Shown here: positions 34,184-42,810 of the stretch, in pieces | How positions within the stretch are numbered: position 1 is the stretch's first letter | Layout: the number at the start of each line of letters is the position of its first letter | Origin: Gammaproteobacteria bacterium | GTDB taxonomy: Bacteria; Pseudomonadota; Gammaproteobacteria; Pseudomonadales; Azotimanducaceae | Length of the DNA: 64,000 nt | Assembly: GCA_012960535.1 (NCBI GenBank) | Contig: DUBB01000014.1 | Location: 156,408-220,407 of the forward strand | Direction: 5' to 3' | Notes under the pieces: model-generated | Told to the model about the DNA's origin: nothing | What the model saw: the letters and a program-made list of their open reading frames with translations, nothing else | Database searches by the model: none | Program-made: the position numbers and the translations under genes

Positions 34184-35672
34184 CGCTCATTGAAGGGCTC
34201 TGAAAAGGCCCCGAGTTGCTGGTGAAGAAGGGGAGCGTTTTAATCTCAGTGGCACAGTCTGCGTTTAGATCCTGCGGGGTGAGTTCATCTAGAAATTCTA
34301 GCAGAAGATCTGGCATGCAGCCCAACCTGGTAGCCCCGTGGGCGGCACCAGGAACCACAACATGAATGGCATTGGTCAGCGTCTGTTTTGCTTTTTCTGC
34401 ATACTTTGGGGGTGTGACAGGATCCAGGGCACCTGAGGCCAGGAAAACAGGTGCATCCGAAACGACCGGGTTGAAAAAATCTTCAGCAACCGGGTTATTT
34501 GGCCAGAACTGACAGGCGGACCTGAGCATGCTAAATAGGATGTTGTCAAAGTGGATGCTATCTAATTGAGTCGAGACTCGTTGCATGTCCTCAGAACACA
34601 GAACTGAATTTTGCATACCCAGACTGATGTTGCCAACTTCGTTGTCACCATTGAGCAAAAAGCCTATGGTGGCAATGGCTTGTAATCTTCCCTGTGAGGC
34701 TTCATCTATGGCTAGCGGTAACAGTTGGCGAAGATTTCTATCATACATCGCGCCGCGAATGATTCGGTTGATGAGCAAGGGATCAACTTCAATCTGGTAG
34801 GTTTCTCCAGATTTAGGGTGAACTAGGGCTATTTTTTGTTTGTTCTTCGACAGTCGGTTAACGGCCGCTTCCAGCTTGCTGGTGATATCAGGAAAGGCCT
34901 GATTGCAAGCAGGCTGGGCTTGACAGTCGGCGATTACGGTAGCAAAAGCCGATTCTGCATCTGTTGCTATGTGCTCAGGAACCAGCATGTCCATCGGCAC
35001 CACAGCATCCAGTATCATACTGCGTACTGAGCTTGGGTACCGCCTGAGATAAACAAGTGCGGCTCGGGTTCCATAGGAAATACCGAACAGATTCAGTTGT
35101 GGGTAGCCCAGGATTTCCCTGATATATTCTAGATCATCCATGGCAATAGGCGTTGTATATTGAGCAGGGTCGGCATCAAGCGAATTCAAGCACTGCTTTA
35201 ATGCATCAATATAGTATTCGGTAGCGGTAACGCCGGATAATTCGAAATTCTGCAGGGGCTTGAGTTCCTGTTCACAGGCCATTGAGTTGGATTCTCCAGT
35301 GCCTCTTTGATCAATCAGCAGGATGTCTCTTTTTTTCCGGAGTTCCGGGAAGAGCGTAAAAAAGTAAGGCCCAAGTTCTGCAGCAGCTTGTCCTGGACCG
35401 CCCGCCAGCAGCACGATGGGGTCTGCTTGCACTGTTTTTCCTGTTGCTGGCAGGACAATGACCCTGAGGTCAATAGAACGTAGCCCCGGCCTTTGTCTCG
35501 ATTCTGGAACCGTTAGTCGGGCGCATAAACTGTCGGCCTCTATTTGTAGCAGGCGTGTGTTTTCGTCGGGGTTACAGGGGCTGAGTATTTGCCCGGCTTT
35601 GAGGTTGACTGGCAGCGCCAACAATCCCAGCAGCAGGGCAGGGTACAAAGCTATCGCCAGTGAGTTTTTCAT
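34164..35672 (-). CDS. Exported alpha/beta hydrolase, TAP-like (peptidase S33 family)
   Basis: 502 residues. Signal peptide about residues 4-26 (ALLLGLLALPVNLKA). Triad: Ser in FGISYGTRA, Asp in ASGALDPVTPP, His in GAAHGATRLG; oxyanion segment GGPGQAAAEL and DQRGTGESN. This matches the tripeptidyl aminopeptidase/proline iminopeptidase-like group. Unlike the cytoplasmic homologue at 59.6 kb, its Ser is intact. It precedes the ABC exporter genes with a 20-bp overlap, which may mean linked expression. Substrate is unknown. Confidence 0.9.
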   Translation of the reverse strand: MKNSLAIALYPALLLGLLALPVNLKAGQILSPCNPDENTRLLQIEADSLCARLTVPESRQRPGLRSIDLRVIVLPATGKTVQADPIVLLAGGPGQAAAELGPYFFTLFPELRKKRDILLIDQRGTGESNSMACEQELKPLQNFELSGVTATEYYIDALKQCLNSLDADPAQYTTPIAMDDLEYIREILGYPQLNLFGISYGTRAALVYLRRYPSSVRSMILDAVVPMDMLVPEHIATDAESAFATVIADCQAQPACNQAFPDITSKLEAAVNRLSKNKQKIALVHPKSGETYQIEVDPLLINRIIRGAMYDRNLRQLLPLAIDEASQGRLQAIATIGFLLNGDNEVGNISLGMQNSVLCSEDMQRVSTQLDSIHFDNILFSMLRSACQFWPNNPVAEDFFNPVVSDAPVFLASGALDPVTPPKYAEKAKQTLTNAIHVVVPGAAHGATRLGCMPDLLLEFLDELTPQDLNADCATEIKTLPFFTSNSGPFQSPSMSDETSSD

Positions 35673-35790
35673 GAAGCAAGATTAGCCATGAATCTGGCGT
35701 TATTCAATCCCGTTCGTCTCAAGGATGTCTCGATTCGCCTTAATTAGCTTTGAACACCGATCATAGGTTAATCAACATCGAACAATTGGT

Positions 35791-36852
35791 TCAAATCAGA
35801 GACTGAATCCTGGCTGCATCCTCGCGTAAGCGCTCGGGCGAACCTAATAACTGCCGGTTGCAGCCGATTCGTTTAAACCAGTAATGTAGACCAACAAGGT
35901 CTGTAAAGCCCATACCGCCGTGCACTTCTGTCGCGGTTTTTGCTACAAAACGGCCCACCTCGGCCAGATGAGCCTTTGCGTGACAGGCAATTAAGGGTGC
36001 TTCTTCGGGTACTGCCTGCAAGGCATGCCCTGCATACCAGATCATCGAGCGACAGGGTTCAAGGTTAGCTGCCATTTCCGCACACATGTGTTTAACAGCT
36101 TGAAATGAAGCGATAACCCGGTTGAATTGTTCCCGTTGGTTTGCGTAGGCTACTGCCTGGTCGAGCATGCATTGAGCTGCGCCCAGCGTATCCGCGGCTT
36201 GTATCACTCGTCCAGTATCCAGGGCCTTGAGATAGATATTGGCATCAGTACTGATCAGTTCTGCCTTGACCTCTTCCAGAATGAGTTCGCAGATGGTTTG
36301 GGTTTTGTCCACGGTGGTGAGTTGATTGCGTTTAACGCCAGCAGCATCTGACCGAATCAGATAGATAGATTGCTCAGACGTTGCGATGAGATAAGCATCG
36401 GCATTTGCATCCAGAACAAACAGGCATTTACCACTCAAGTGAGATTCGCTGACCACGATCCCTGCTTTTTCTCGTGCGCCTATAGCTTCAGAAAAAGCAA
36501 TGCCAACGCGGAATGTTCCTGCCGCAATGTCTGCTAAATCGTTAGTGTAACCAGCAGATAAAAGTACGCTGGGTGCTATCACGGCGCTACTGAGAAATGC
36601 ACTTGGTGTTACATGGTAACCCAGGCATTCAGCCACGATGACGGCATCCATACTACCCAGGCCAACGCCGCCATGCTCCTCAGGTATCATAAGACCCGCT
36701 ACGCCCATTTCCGCCAGTCCTGACCAGATGGTTTTATCGTCAGTGTCGCCAGCAGCGATTTCACGGACAACATCAAGGCTGGCCTGGTCGTAGAGGTAGC
36801 GATTAATGCTATCCTGAAGCAGGATTTGTTCCTGAGATAATCCGAATTCCAT
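35791..36852 (-). CDS. Acyl-CoA dehydrogenase family protein (subunit-like)
   Basis: 353 residues with the three-part acyl-CoA dehydrogenase fold: N-terminal LSQEQILLQDSINRYL, the GLAEMGVAGLMIPEEHGGVGLG block, and C-terminal ATEVHGGMGFTDLVGLHYW. The usual catalytic Glu region is not obvious, as in the smaller partner of heteromeric FadE pairs. Its ATG overlaps the stop of the larger dehydrogenase gene by one base (TAATG), so they likely form a two-subunit enzyme of the kind used in steroid or terpenoid side-chain breakdown. Confidence 0.9.
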   Translation of the reverse strand: MEFGLSQEQILLQDSINRYLYDQASLDVVREIAAGDTDDKTIWSGLAEMGVAGLMIPEEHGGVGLGSMDAVIVAECLGYHVTPSAFLSSAVIAPSVLLSAGYTNDLADIAAGTFRVGIAFSEAIGAREKAGIVVSESHLSGKCLFVLDANADAYLIATSEQSIYLIRSDAAGVKRNQLTTVDKTQTICELILEEVKAELISTDANIYLKALDTGRVIQAADTLGAAQCMLDQAVAYANQREQFNRVIASFQAVKHMCAEMAANLEPCRSMIWYAGHALQAVPEEAPLIACHAKAHLAEVGRFVAKTATEVHGGMGFTDLVGLHYWFKRIGCNRQLLGSPERLREDAARIQSLI

Positions 36853-38054
36853 TAGGCACCCCGCTTTGTTTCGATTTTTGGTTCTTTTGGCATGCCCAGG
36901 CCTCTTTCGCTAATAATATTCTTTTGGATCTGGGAGGTACCACCGCCAATAATAAGCCCCAGGTAGAGCATATACTGGTACTGCCAGGAACCATTCCCCC
37001 TGATGTATGGATTGTCGCCATATGAGAGGCCGATCTCGCCCATTACGTCGATGGCGAGGCCTTCTATTTCATGCCTTAATTCGGTCCCAATGAGCTTGAC
37101 TACCATGCCGGCCAGCTTGGTGTCCTGATTTTTGTTTATTCGCGAAGAAAACAGACGCATATCGTTATACTGCATTGCCATGACCCGGCCTTGCAGTTTC
37201 ATTAGTCGGTCACGGAATACAGGGTTATCGATGATTCGCTGTCCATCGATGGTTTCCTGCTGCATTAACCGAATAACGCCATTGAGCCTGGCATTTGCAG
37301 CATCTGGAGGCGCCAAGGAGCCTCTTTCGTGTCCGAGGATCGCATTGGCAACTTTCCAGCCCTGACCTCGCTGGCCAACGATCTGGTGCTTGGGCACCCT
37401 TACATCGGTAAAAAAAACTTCGTTAAAGTTGGCATTTTCCGTCATATCGACCAGTGGCCGAATTTCAATGCCTGGTGTATTCATCTCGAACAACAGGAAG
37501 GAAATTCCCTGGTGCTTGGGGGCTTCAGGTTCGCTTCGGACAAGGCAGAAAATCCAGTCGGCGATATGCGCAGAGCTGGTCCAAATTTTCTGTCCATTGA
37601 TGACCCATTCATCGCCGTCAAGCTCAGCTTTGGTAGTTAAACTGGCCAGGTCACTACCAGCCCCAGGTTCAGAATAACCCTGGCACCAGGCCAACTTACC
37701 CTGAATCGAAGGTCTGATAAATTGTTGTTTTTGTTGTTCTGTACCCATTTCCAGAAGTACAGGGGTGAGCATGCTGATGCCTTGTCCACCCAGGCCGGTA
37801 TTCATTTGTTCCCGGGCGAACTCTTCGGCAATAATTCTAGATTCGATAATGTCGGGTGCGGCGCCATACCCGCCGTATTCCTCTGGTATGGTTCGGGAAT
37901 GATAACCCTGTTCGATAAGCAGGGCCTGCCAGTTCAGTATTCCGCTACTTTTAGGGGCAGAGCCAGACGCTGGCTGTTTGTCTTTGTGCTCTCTGACAAA
38001 GGTACGCACCTTGTCTCTGAAAGCGGAATATTTAGGGCCGAATGACAAGTCCAT
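36852..38054 (-). CDS. Acyl-CoA dehydrogenase
   Basis: 400 residues. Characteristic blocks: QGYSEPGAGSDLASLTTKA, WVINGQKIWTSSAH (flavin-adjacent) and the late GNGSWQYQYMLYLGLIIGGGTSQIQKNIISERGLG. It has the FAD-binding features of FadE-type enzymes. With the 353-residue partner encoded directly downstream it resembles heterotetrameric enzymes for bulky acyl-CoAs. No thiolase, hydratase or CoA ligase accompanies them here. ATG at 38054. Confidence 0.93.
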   Translation of the reverse strand: MDLSFGPKYSAFRDKVRTFVREHKDKQPASGSAPKSSGILNWQALLIEQGYHSRTIPEEYGGYGAAPDIIESRIIAEEFAREQMNTGLGGQGISMLTPVLLEMGTEQQKQQFIRPSIQGKLAWCQGYSEPGAGSDLASLTTKAELDGDEWVINGQKIWTSSAHIADWIFCLVRSEPEAPKHQGISFLLFEMNTPGIEIRPLVDMTENANFNEVFFTDVRVPKHQIVGQRGQGWKVANAILGHERGSLAPPDAANARLNGVIRLMQQETIDGQRIIDNPVFRDRLMKLQGRVMAMQYNDMRLFSSRINKNQDTKLAGMVVKLIGTELRHEIEGLAIDVMGEIGLSYGDNPYIRGNGSWQYQYMLYLGLIIGGGTSQIQKNIISERGLGMPKEPKIETKRGA

Positions 38055-38119
38055 TTAGTTGCTCCAACCAGAAGATCAAAAAAGGCTAACACACCACTAT
38101 GTCATGATAAAGGAATCCC

Positions 38120-39004
38120 TCATCCTGGATTGGCAATGCTCATAATGGTGCCCCATAACAAGGTATCAGAATTGACCATTGGCCGGCGGCCAGACAAGCG
38201 GGTTATTGCTACCACCAGTTCAAGGCTTGGCACAATGGTTAACTGATGTCCGCCGGCACCTTTGGTTGTTATCAGGTCCTGCGGTGCCATAGGTAGCAGC
38301 GGTCCCTGAAACTGACGTTCAGAGCCGGGTGTCATGTAGATATTGGCGTTGTTGTTCCACCATAATCGCCCCCAGCTTGGATTTGTCTGCGAACCTGATT
38401 GGCTGAGAGATTCTCTAAATGAAGAGGATACCAGCACATCGGTTCTTAGTGCTTCGCCGATTTTAGCCAGATCATGAGCGGTACTCCATAATCCTGAAAT
38501 CAGCTCGGTTTGGCTGTCGCGCTGTTCGGTTGCAGAGGGTCTTAATTTCCAGTGGGTGTTGTTTAGGCCCAGCGGTCGTAACAGCCATTCATGGCTGAGT
38601 TGCTGAAGCGTTAAACCGGTATGGCGTTCTAAAATACGTTTTAACTGTTGGTAGGCAACGTTGTTATAGCGCCAGGTCCTGCCGATGTCTCCGTCCGCTT
38701 CGAGCCGGTCATTCATGCCGGTGGTCATGTTCATCAGGGTTTCCAGGGTGAGCTTGGCTTCGTCCCAAGGCGATAATTTAGTCCATTCAGGATCAATATG
38801 ATGATTCATATGATCACTGACTTCCAGCAGGTACCTTTCTTCGGCGATGCCAATGAGGATGGCGAGAACCCCTTTTTGAACTGCGAATACGTCCACCGGC
38901 TGATCTAACCAGGAATAGTCCATTACCGGTTTGCCGTGCTGAAAAATTGCGATCTGAGCATAGGACTGTTGTTGGCCGAGTTCCAGAAGGGGCTGCCAGT
39001 TCAT
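38120..39004 (-). CDS. Beta-lactamase-fold (serine hydrolase-like) protein with Ala in place of catalytic Ser
   Basis: 294 residues, no signal peptide. Homologous to class C beta-lactamase/esterase-type serine hydrolases, but the SxxK motif reads FAVQKGVLAILIG, so Ala stands where Ser is expected (codon GCA, about residue 43), while Lys is kept. The YxN motif is kept as RYNNVAY and the third motif region as GAGGHQL. The protein may be non-catalytic or use another nucleophile. It lies three bases downstream of the glycoside hydrolase gene, apparently in the same operon. Confidence 0.8.
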   Translation of the reverse strand: MNWQPLLELGQQQSYAQIAIFQHGKPVMDYSWLDQPVDVFAVQKGVLAILIGIAEERYLLEVSDHMNHHIDPEWTKLSPWDEAKLTLETLMNMTTGMNDRLEADGDIGRTWRYNNVAYQQLKRILERHTGLTLQQLSHEWLLRPLGLNNTHWKLRPSATEQRDSQTELISGLWSTAHDLAKIGEALRTDVLVSSSFRESLSQSGSQTNPSWGRLWWNNNANIYMTPGSERQFQGPLLPMAPQDLITTKGAGGHQLTIVPSLELVVAITRLSGRRPMVNSDTLLWGTIMSIANPG

Positions 39005-39007
39005 TTA

Positions 39008-40762
39008 TTAGTCTCCTGATCTTTCAAATATCGCTTTGATCTGGTCCAGGGGTAGTTTTGGCGAGCGGTCAAAATAGAGCAAGCCATTAATTTCCTGCTG
39101 GATGTCTGTTAATTGGGTCCAGACAAAGCCCTGTAGTTGATCGACCTGGGCCAGAGTATCAACGAGCGCCTGGATTTGCTCAGACAGTCCTCTGGTTGAA
39201 TCGGGTAGGTCACCGTAGGCAAACAGATCCTCCCGGTTAGCATCATCAACGTAACCTATTCCACCACATTCGGTCAGTAGCACAGGCAGGTTGCTAGGGT
39301 CGGCCCCAGGTAATGCGCCGGGCCGGGCCTGTTCAGATGAGGATAACAAGGCATGCGGGTCCGATATTAATTCTTGCAGTTTTGCTTTCAGTGTTTCCGC
39401 CGGACTGTCATACAGATGCAGCGTAAACAGATCTCCCGAACTGTATTCCCAACCATCATTGCCGATGACCGGCCTGGTGCTGTCCATGGTTTTTGTCAGG
39501 GCGACGGTCGCGTCGACAAATGCCCGCTGTTGCGAGCGAGCACGCTGATGCCAGACACCCCAGGATTCATTAAAAGGCACCCAGCAGATGATGCAGGGAT
39601 GGGCCTGATCTCTGCGCATCAATTGTAGCCACTCGCTGGTTAACTGTTCGATTAACTCGGCGCTGAAAATACGACCCGAAGGCATCTCACTCCAGACCAG
39701 CAGACCTTTCTGATCAGCCCAGTAAAGAAAACGAGGGTCCTCAGCTTTCTGGTGCTTGCGAACCAGATTAAAACCCATTGCCTGAACCAGATCGATGTCC
39801 TGTATCAGGGCGGCATCATCAAGCGGTGTATACCAGCCTTCAGGGAAATAGCCCTGGTCAAGCACGCCCCTGATGTAGAGGGGTTGCTGGTTGAGGCAGA
39901 GTTTCTTATTCAGAACACTGATCTCGCGCAACCCGGTATAGCTTGCAATACTGTCGAGTTGATCACCTTTTATTGATATTAGGTCGATGTATAAATCGTA
40001 AAGGGTGGGTGAGTCGGGGGACCAGAGTTGCGGGGTATCGATCGTCAAGGCGGCTTTAACCTCTGTCCTTCCAGCACAGTCCTGTGTTATCTCGGCATGA
40101 TTGACTGCGTCATTACATAGTCTTACGCGAATAGTGCCATTGACCTGGCTGGACAGGTTGATGGTTAGTTTGAGACGCTGCTGGCTAAGGTTGTATTCAG
40201 TCGCAATCGATACAATGTGATCCCTTTGGACCGGTTCCAGCCAGACGGTCTGCCAGATGCCGATGATGGGGTCGTAGTCTATTGGCCAGCGAGTATCTCC
40301 CGCCTGCTTACCACGCGGTTGCTGCCATGAACCGGAATCTTCGGCGCAGATCACCAGGTTGTTGATCGATGGCTTCAGGCTGGCTGTAATATTGATTTGA
40401 ATAGGAGAGTAACCGCCGCGATGTTCGCCGACCTGGTGGCCATTGATAAAAACCTTAGTGTGATAATCGCAGGCCCCGATGTGCAGGATGGTTTCAGACT
40501 CGGACCAGGCTGGAATACGAAACGTCCGGTGATACCAGACGCGGTTGGTATCAAAGTCCAGGTTAATGCCGCTGGCACTGGTACCCGGTGCAAATGGCAC
40601 CCTGATTTGATCTGGCCAGTCTGTCCGCGCTGGCCAGTTTTGCTTATATCCGTTGCCTTCCTGGTCTGCCGAAAACCCCCAAAGACCATTGAGGTTGAGC
40701 CAGTCCGGCCTTACCAGGATAGGTCTTGGATACTCTGGTCTGGGTAGCTCGGCTATATCCAT
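39008..40762 (-). CDS. Glycoside hydrolase family 2 protein
   Basis: About 584 residues, no signal peptide. Sugar-binding jelly-roll domain (residues to about 165, with DYHTKVFINGHQVGEHRGGY), an immunoglobulin-like domain, then a TIM barrel from about 265. Acid/base Glu in VPFNESWG, nucleophile Glu in LLTECGGIGY. Family members include beta-galactosidases, glucuronidases and mannosidases; specificity is not evident. ATG 40762 was chosen (MDIAELPRPEYPRP); a TTG at 40777 adds five codons. Downstream gene begins within 3 bp. Confidence 0.92.
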   Translation of the reverse strand: MDIAELPRPEYPRPILVRPDWLNLNGLWGFSADQEGNGYKQNWPARTDWPDQIRVPFAPGTSASGINLDFDTNRVWYHRTFRIPAWSESETILHIGACDYHTKVFINGHQVGEHRGGYSPIQINITASLKPSINNLVICAEDSGSWQQPRGKQAGDTRWPIDYDPIIGIWQTVWLEPVQRDHIVSIATEYNLSQQRLKLTINLSSQVNGTIRVRLCNDAVNHAEITQDCAGRTEVKAALTIDTPQLWSPDSPTLYDLYIDLISIKGDQLDSIASYTGLREISVLNKKLCLNQQPLYIRGVLDQGYFPEGWYTPLDDAALIQDIDLVQAMGFNLVRKHQKAEDPRFLYWADQKGLLVWSEMPSGRIFSAELIEQLTSEWLQLMRRDQAHPCIICWVPFNESWGVWHQRARSQQRAFVDATVALTKTMDSTRPVIGNDGWEYSSGDLFTLHLYDSPAETLKAKLQELISDPHALLSSSEQARPGALPGADPSNLPVLLTECGGIGYVDDANREDLFAYGDLPDSTRGLSEQIQALVDTLAQVDQLQGFVWTQLTDIQQEINGLLYFDRSPKLPLDQIKAIFERSGD

Positions 40763-40929
40763 GGGGATGTTTCTCAATCAATGTGTTTCTTGGTCGACCC
40801 TACCGTATGTAAAAGAAAGTGCAACATCCATGATCTCTGAGTTCAGATTAAACTCACGTGCTTTCATGTTAGTCGGTATCTTTCGGGTATCATTGGTGGC
40901 TGCAGGTCAGAAATGATGAGAGGACCACT

Positions 40930-41181
40930 ATGTGGCAGGAAAAGGATGACAGTTTAGTGCTTAGCCTTAGGTTTAAGGATTTCAAAGAAGCCTTTGCTTT
41001 TATGACCGACGTTGCGGCTATTGCTGAACAGCAGCAGCATCACCCGGATTGGCGCAATGTTTATAATCGTGTTGACCTCCGGCTGACCACCCACGATGCG
41101 GGCAACATCGTGACCGAAAAAGACAGATTGCTGGCTAAAGCTATCGCGCAATTGCCAGGATTAGCGAAAATAACCGGGTAG
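40930..41181 (+). CDS. Pterin-4a-carbinolamine dehydratase
   Basis: 83 residues. The diagnostic motif EQQQHHPDWRNVYNRVD and then THDAGNIVTEKD match the HHPxW, YN and THD blocks of the family (PhhB/PCD). It regenerates the pterin cofactor of aromatic amino acid hydroxylases. No phenylalanine hydroxylase is nearby, so it may act in pterin metabolism or another pterin-dependent step. A PhyH-family gene starts 5 bp downstream. Confidence 0.93.
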   Translation: MWQEKDDSLVLSLRFKDFKEAFAFMTDVAAIAEQQQHHPDWRNVYNRVDLRLTTHDAGNIVTEKDRLLAKAIAQLPGLAKITG

Positions 41182-41186
41182 AAGCC

Positions 41187-42014
41187 ATGAAACTTGATCA
41201 GAGAAGTGAGCAATTTCAGTGGCGAGACCGGTCCGGCCCTTTCAGGAGGATAAGCTCGGAGCAGGCTCGACAATGGAATGAAATGGGTTACTTTTTGCTG
41301 AAAGCGGTGATTGATGAGGACCAAATCAGGACCCTAAGAAATGAAATCGATCCAATAGAATCTGCGCAAGATGCCTGGTTACGGGAACATCATAAGGGCC
41401 AGATGTTCATTAACAGAGCAGATGACATCACTTTCACCGCTCATATTGTCAAGCAATCGGACCCAGTACGAGATTTTATTCGTTTGCCCGTGTTTGCTGA
41501 TCTGTGCATTGATCTTTTAGGCAGTGATGCCAGGCTGTACTGGGATCAGGCGGTTTATAAGAAACCGGAAACGTATCTGGAATTTCCATGGCACCAGGAT
41601 AATGGTTATACCTTTATCGCTCCCCAGGACTATTTAACTTGTTGGCTACCGCTTACCGCGGCCACAGTAAAAAACGGCTGCCCCTGGGTGATACCGGGTA
41701 TTCATAGATCCGGAACACTGGAACACTGGCAGACTGATCTGGGTTTTGAATGCCTGGATAAGCGCGCTGATAATGTTGAAGATCGGGCAATAGCGGTTGA
41801 GGCAGATATCGGAGATATCGTGGTTTTTTCTTCGCTGACCCCGCATAGAACCGGACCTAACCTGACCGATGACGTTCGCAAAGCGTATATCGTGCAATTT
41901 GCTCACGACGGCGCCGTCATGTATCCCAGGGGGGTGGATAAAGCCCTTGTTCAGGATGACCCCGAGCGAAATTTCATGATTTGTAAGAACGGACAGCCTT
42001 TTCGGCAAGGATAA
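41187..42014 (+). CDS. Phytanoyl-CoA dioxygenase (PhyH) family protein
   Basis: 275 residues. Iron ligands: HQD in PWHQDNGYTF and the distal His in LTPHRTGPN; the 2-oxoglutarate-binding Arg is R of HRTGPN. No signal peptide. It begins 5 bp after the carbinolamine dehydratase stop, implying an operon. Only moderate resemblance to the PhyH gene at 9773. Substrate unknown. Confidence 0.89.
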   Translation: MKLDQRSEQFQWRDRSGPFRRISSEQARQWNEMGYFLLKAVIDEDQIRTLRNEIDPIESAQDAWLREHHKGQMFINRADDITFTAHIVKQSDPVRDFIRLPVFADLCIDLLGSDARLYWDQAVYKKPETYLEFPWHQDNGYTFIAPQDYLTCWLPLTAATVKNGCPWVIPGIHRSGTLEHWQTDLGFECLDKRADNVEDRAIAVEADIGDIVVFSSLTPHRTGPNLTDDVRKAYIVQFAHDGAVMYPRGVDKALVQDDPERNFMICKNGQPFRQG

Positions 42015-42206
42015 TTAAGAATCAGTACCTTGCTGTTTAGGCCGTGTTTGTACTCGCCATTGGTCCTGCTATTGAGGGATCAATGGTCGTATCTGAACCA
42101 CGCTGGCAGACCCTTGAAAGATTCCCATGGAAATACTTGAGTTTGATGGCGCATAGGTGGAGACTTGCTATCAGTCAGTTTCATAGAAAATTAATTGGAG
42201 TAAATC

Positions 42207-42686
42207 ATGGCTATAGCAATAGGCGATCAGATACCGCAAGTGACATTAAAAACGATGGGTGAGAAAGGCCCTGAAGATTTGGATATGGGAGTGCTTTGCT
42301 CAGGCAAGAAAGTGGTTTTATTTGCTGTTCCCGGTGCTTTCACACCAACCTGTAGTGCTGCCCATCTGCCAGGCTATGTCGTCAATTCAGATAAGATAAA
42401 GGCCCAGGGGGTTGATGCTATTGTCTGTCTTTCCCTGAACGATGCGTTTGTCATGAATGCCTGGAGTCAAGGGCAGAATGCCGAAGGAATCATCATGGCA
42501 GCAGATGGTAATGGTGAATTTACCAAAGCCATGGGCTTGGAAATGGATGTTTCGGGATTTGGCCTGGGTACCCGTTCAAGCCGTTATTCGCTGATTGCTG
42601 AAGATGGCAGAATAACTGTTCTCAACCTCGAAAAAGGCGGCGCTTTTGAAGTGAGTTCAGCAGAAGCGATTTTGGCTGCCTTGTAA
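42207..42686 (+). CDS. Peroxiredoxin, Prx5/hybrid type
   Basis: 159 residues. Peroxidatic Cys in the PGAFTPTCSAAHLPGY block (PxxxTxxC, about residue 49) marks the Prx5 group; it reduces peroxides, probably with glutaredoxin or glutathione. A second Cys is not at the resolving position of atypical two-Cys Prx5, so it may be one-Cys. Ribosome site: TTGGAG, 8 bases before ATG 42207. It stands alone between the PhyH and carotenoid oxygenase genes. Confidence 0.94.
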   Translation: MAIAIGDQIPQVTLKTMGEKGPEDLDMGVLCSGKKVVLFAVPGAFTPTCSAAHLPGYVVNSDKIKAQGVDAIVCLSLNDAFVMNAWSQGQNAEGIIMAADGNGEFTKAMGLEMDVSGFGLGTRSSRYSLIAEDGRITVLNLEKGGAFEVSSAEAILAAL

Positions 42687-42810
42687 AAGGGCATCAAGTA
42701 TCTATCGGGATGATCGATCAGTCTCGTAAAAGGTAGTCTCTGCCGGCGATGACTCGACAGTTCCGTCTGTTTTGCACTGATGATAGTTGAAAATAAATGA
42801 GGGAAAGATT

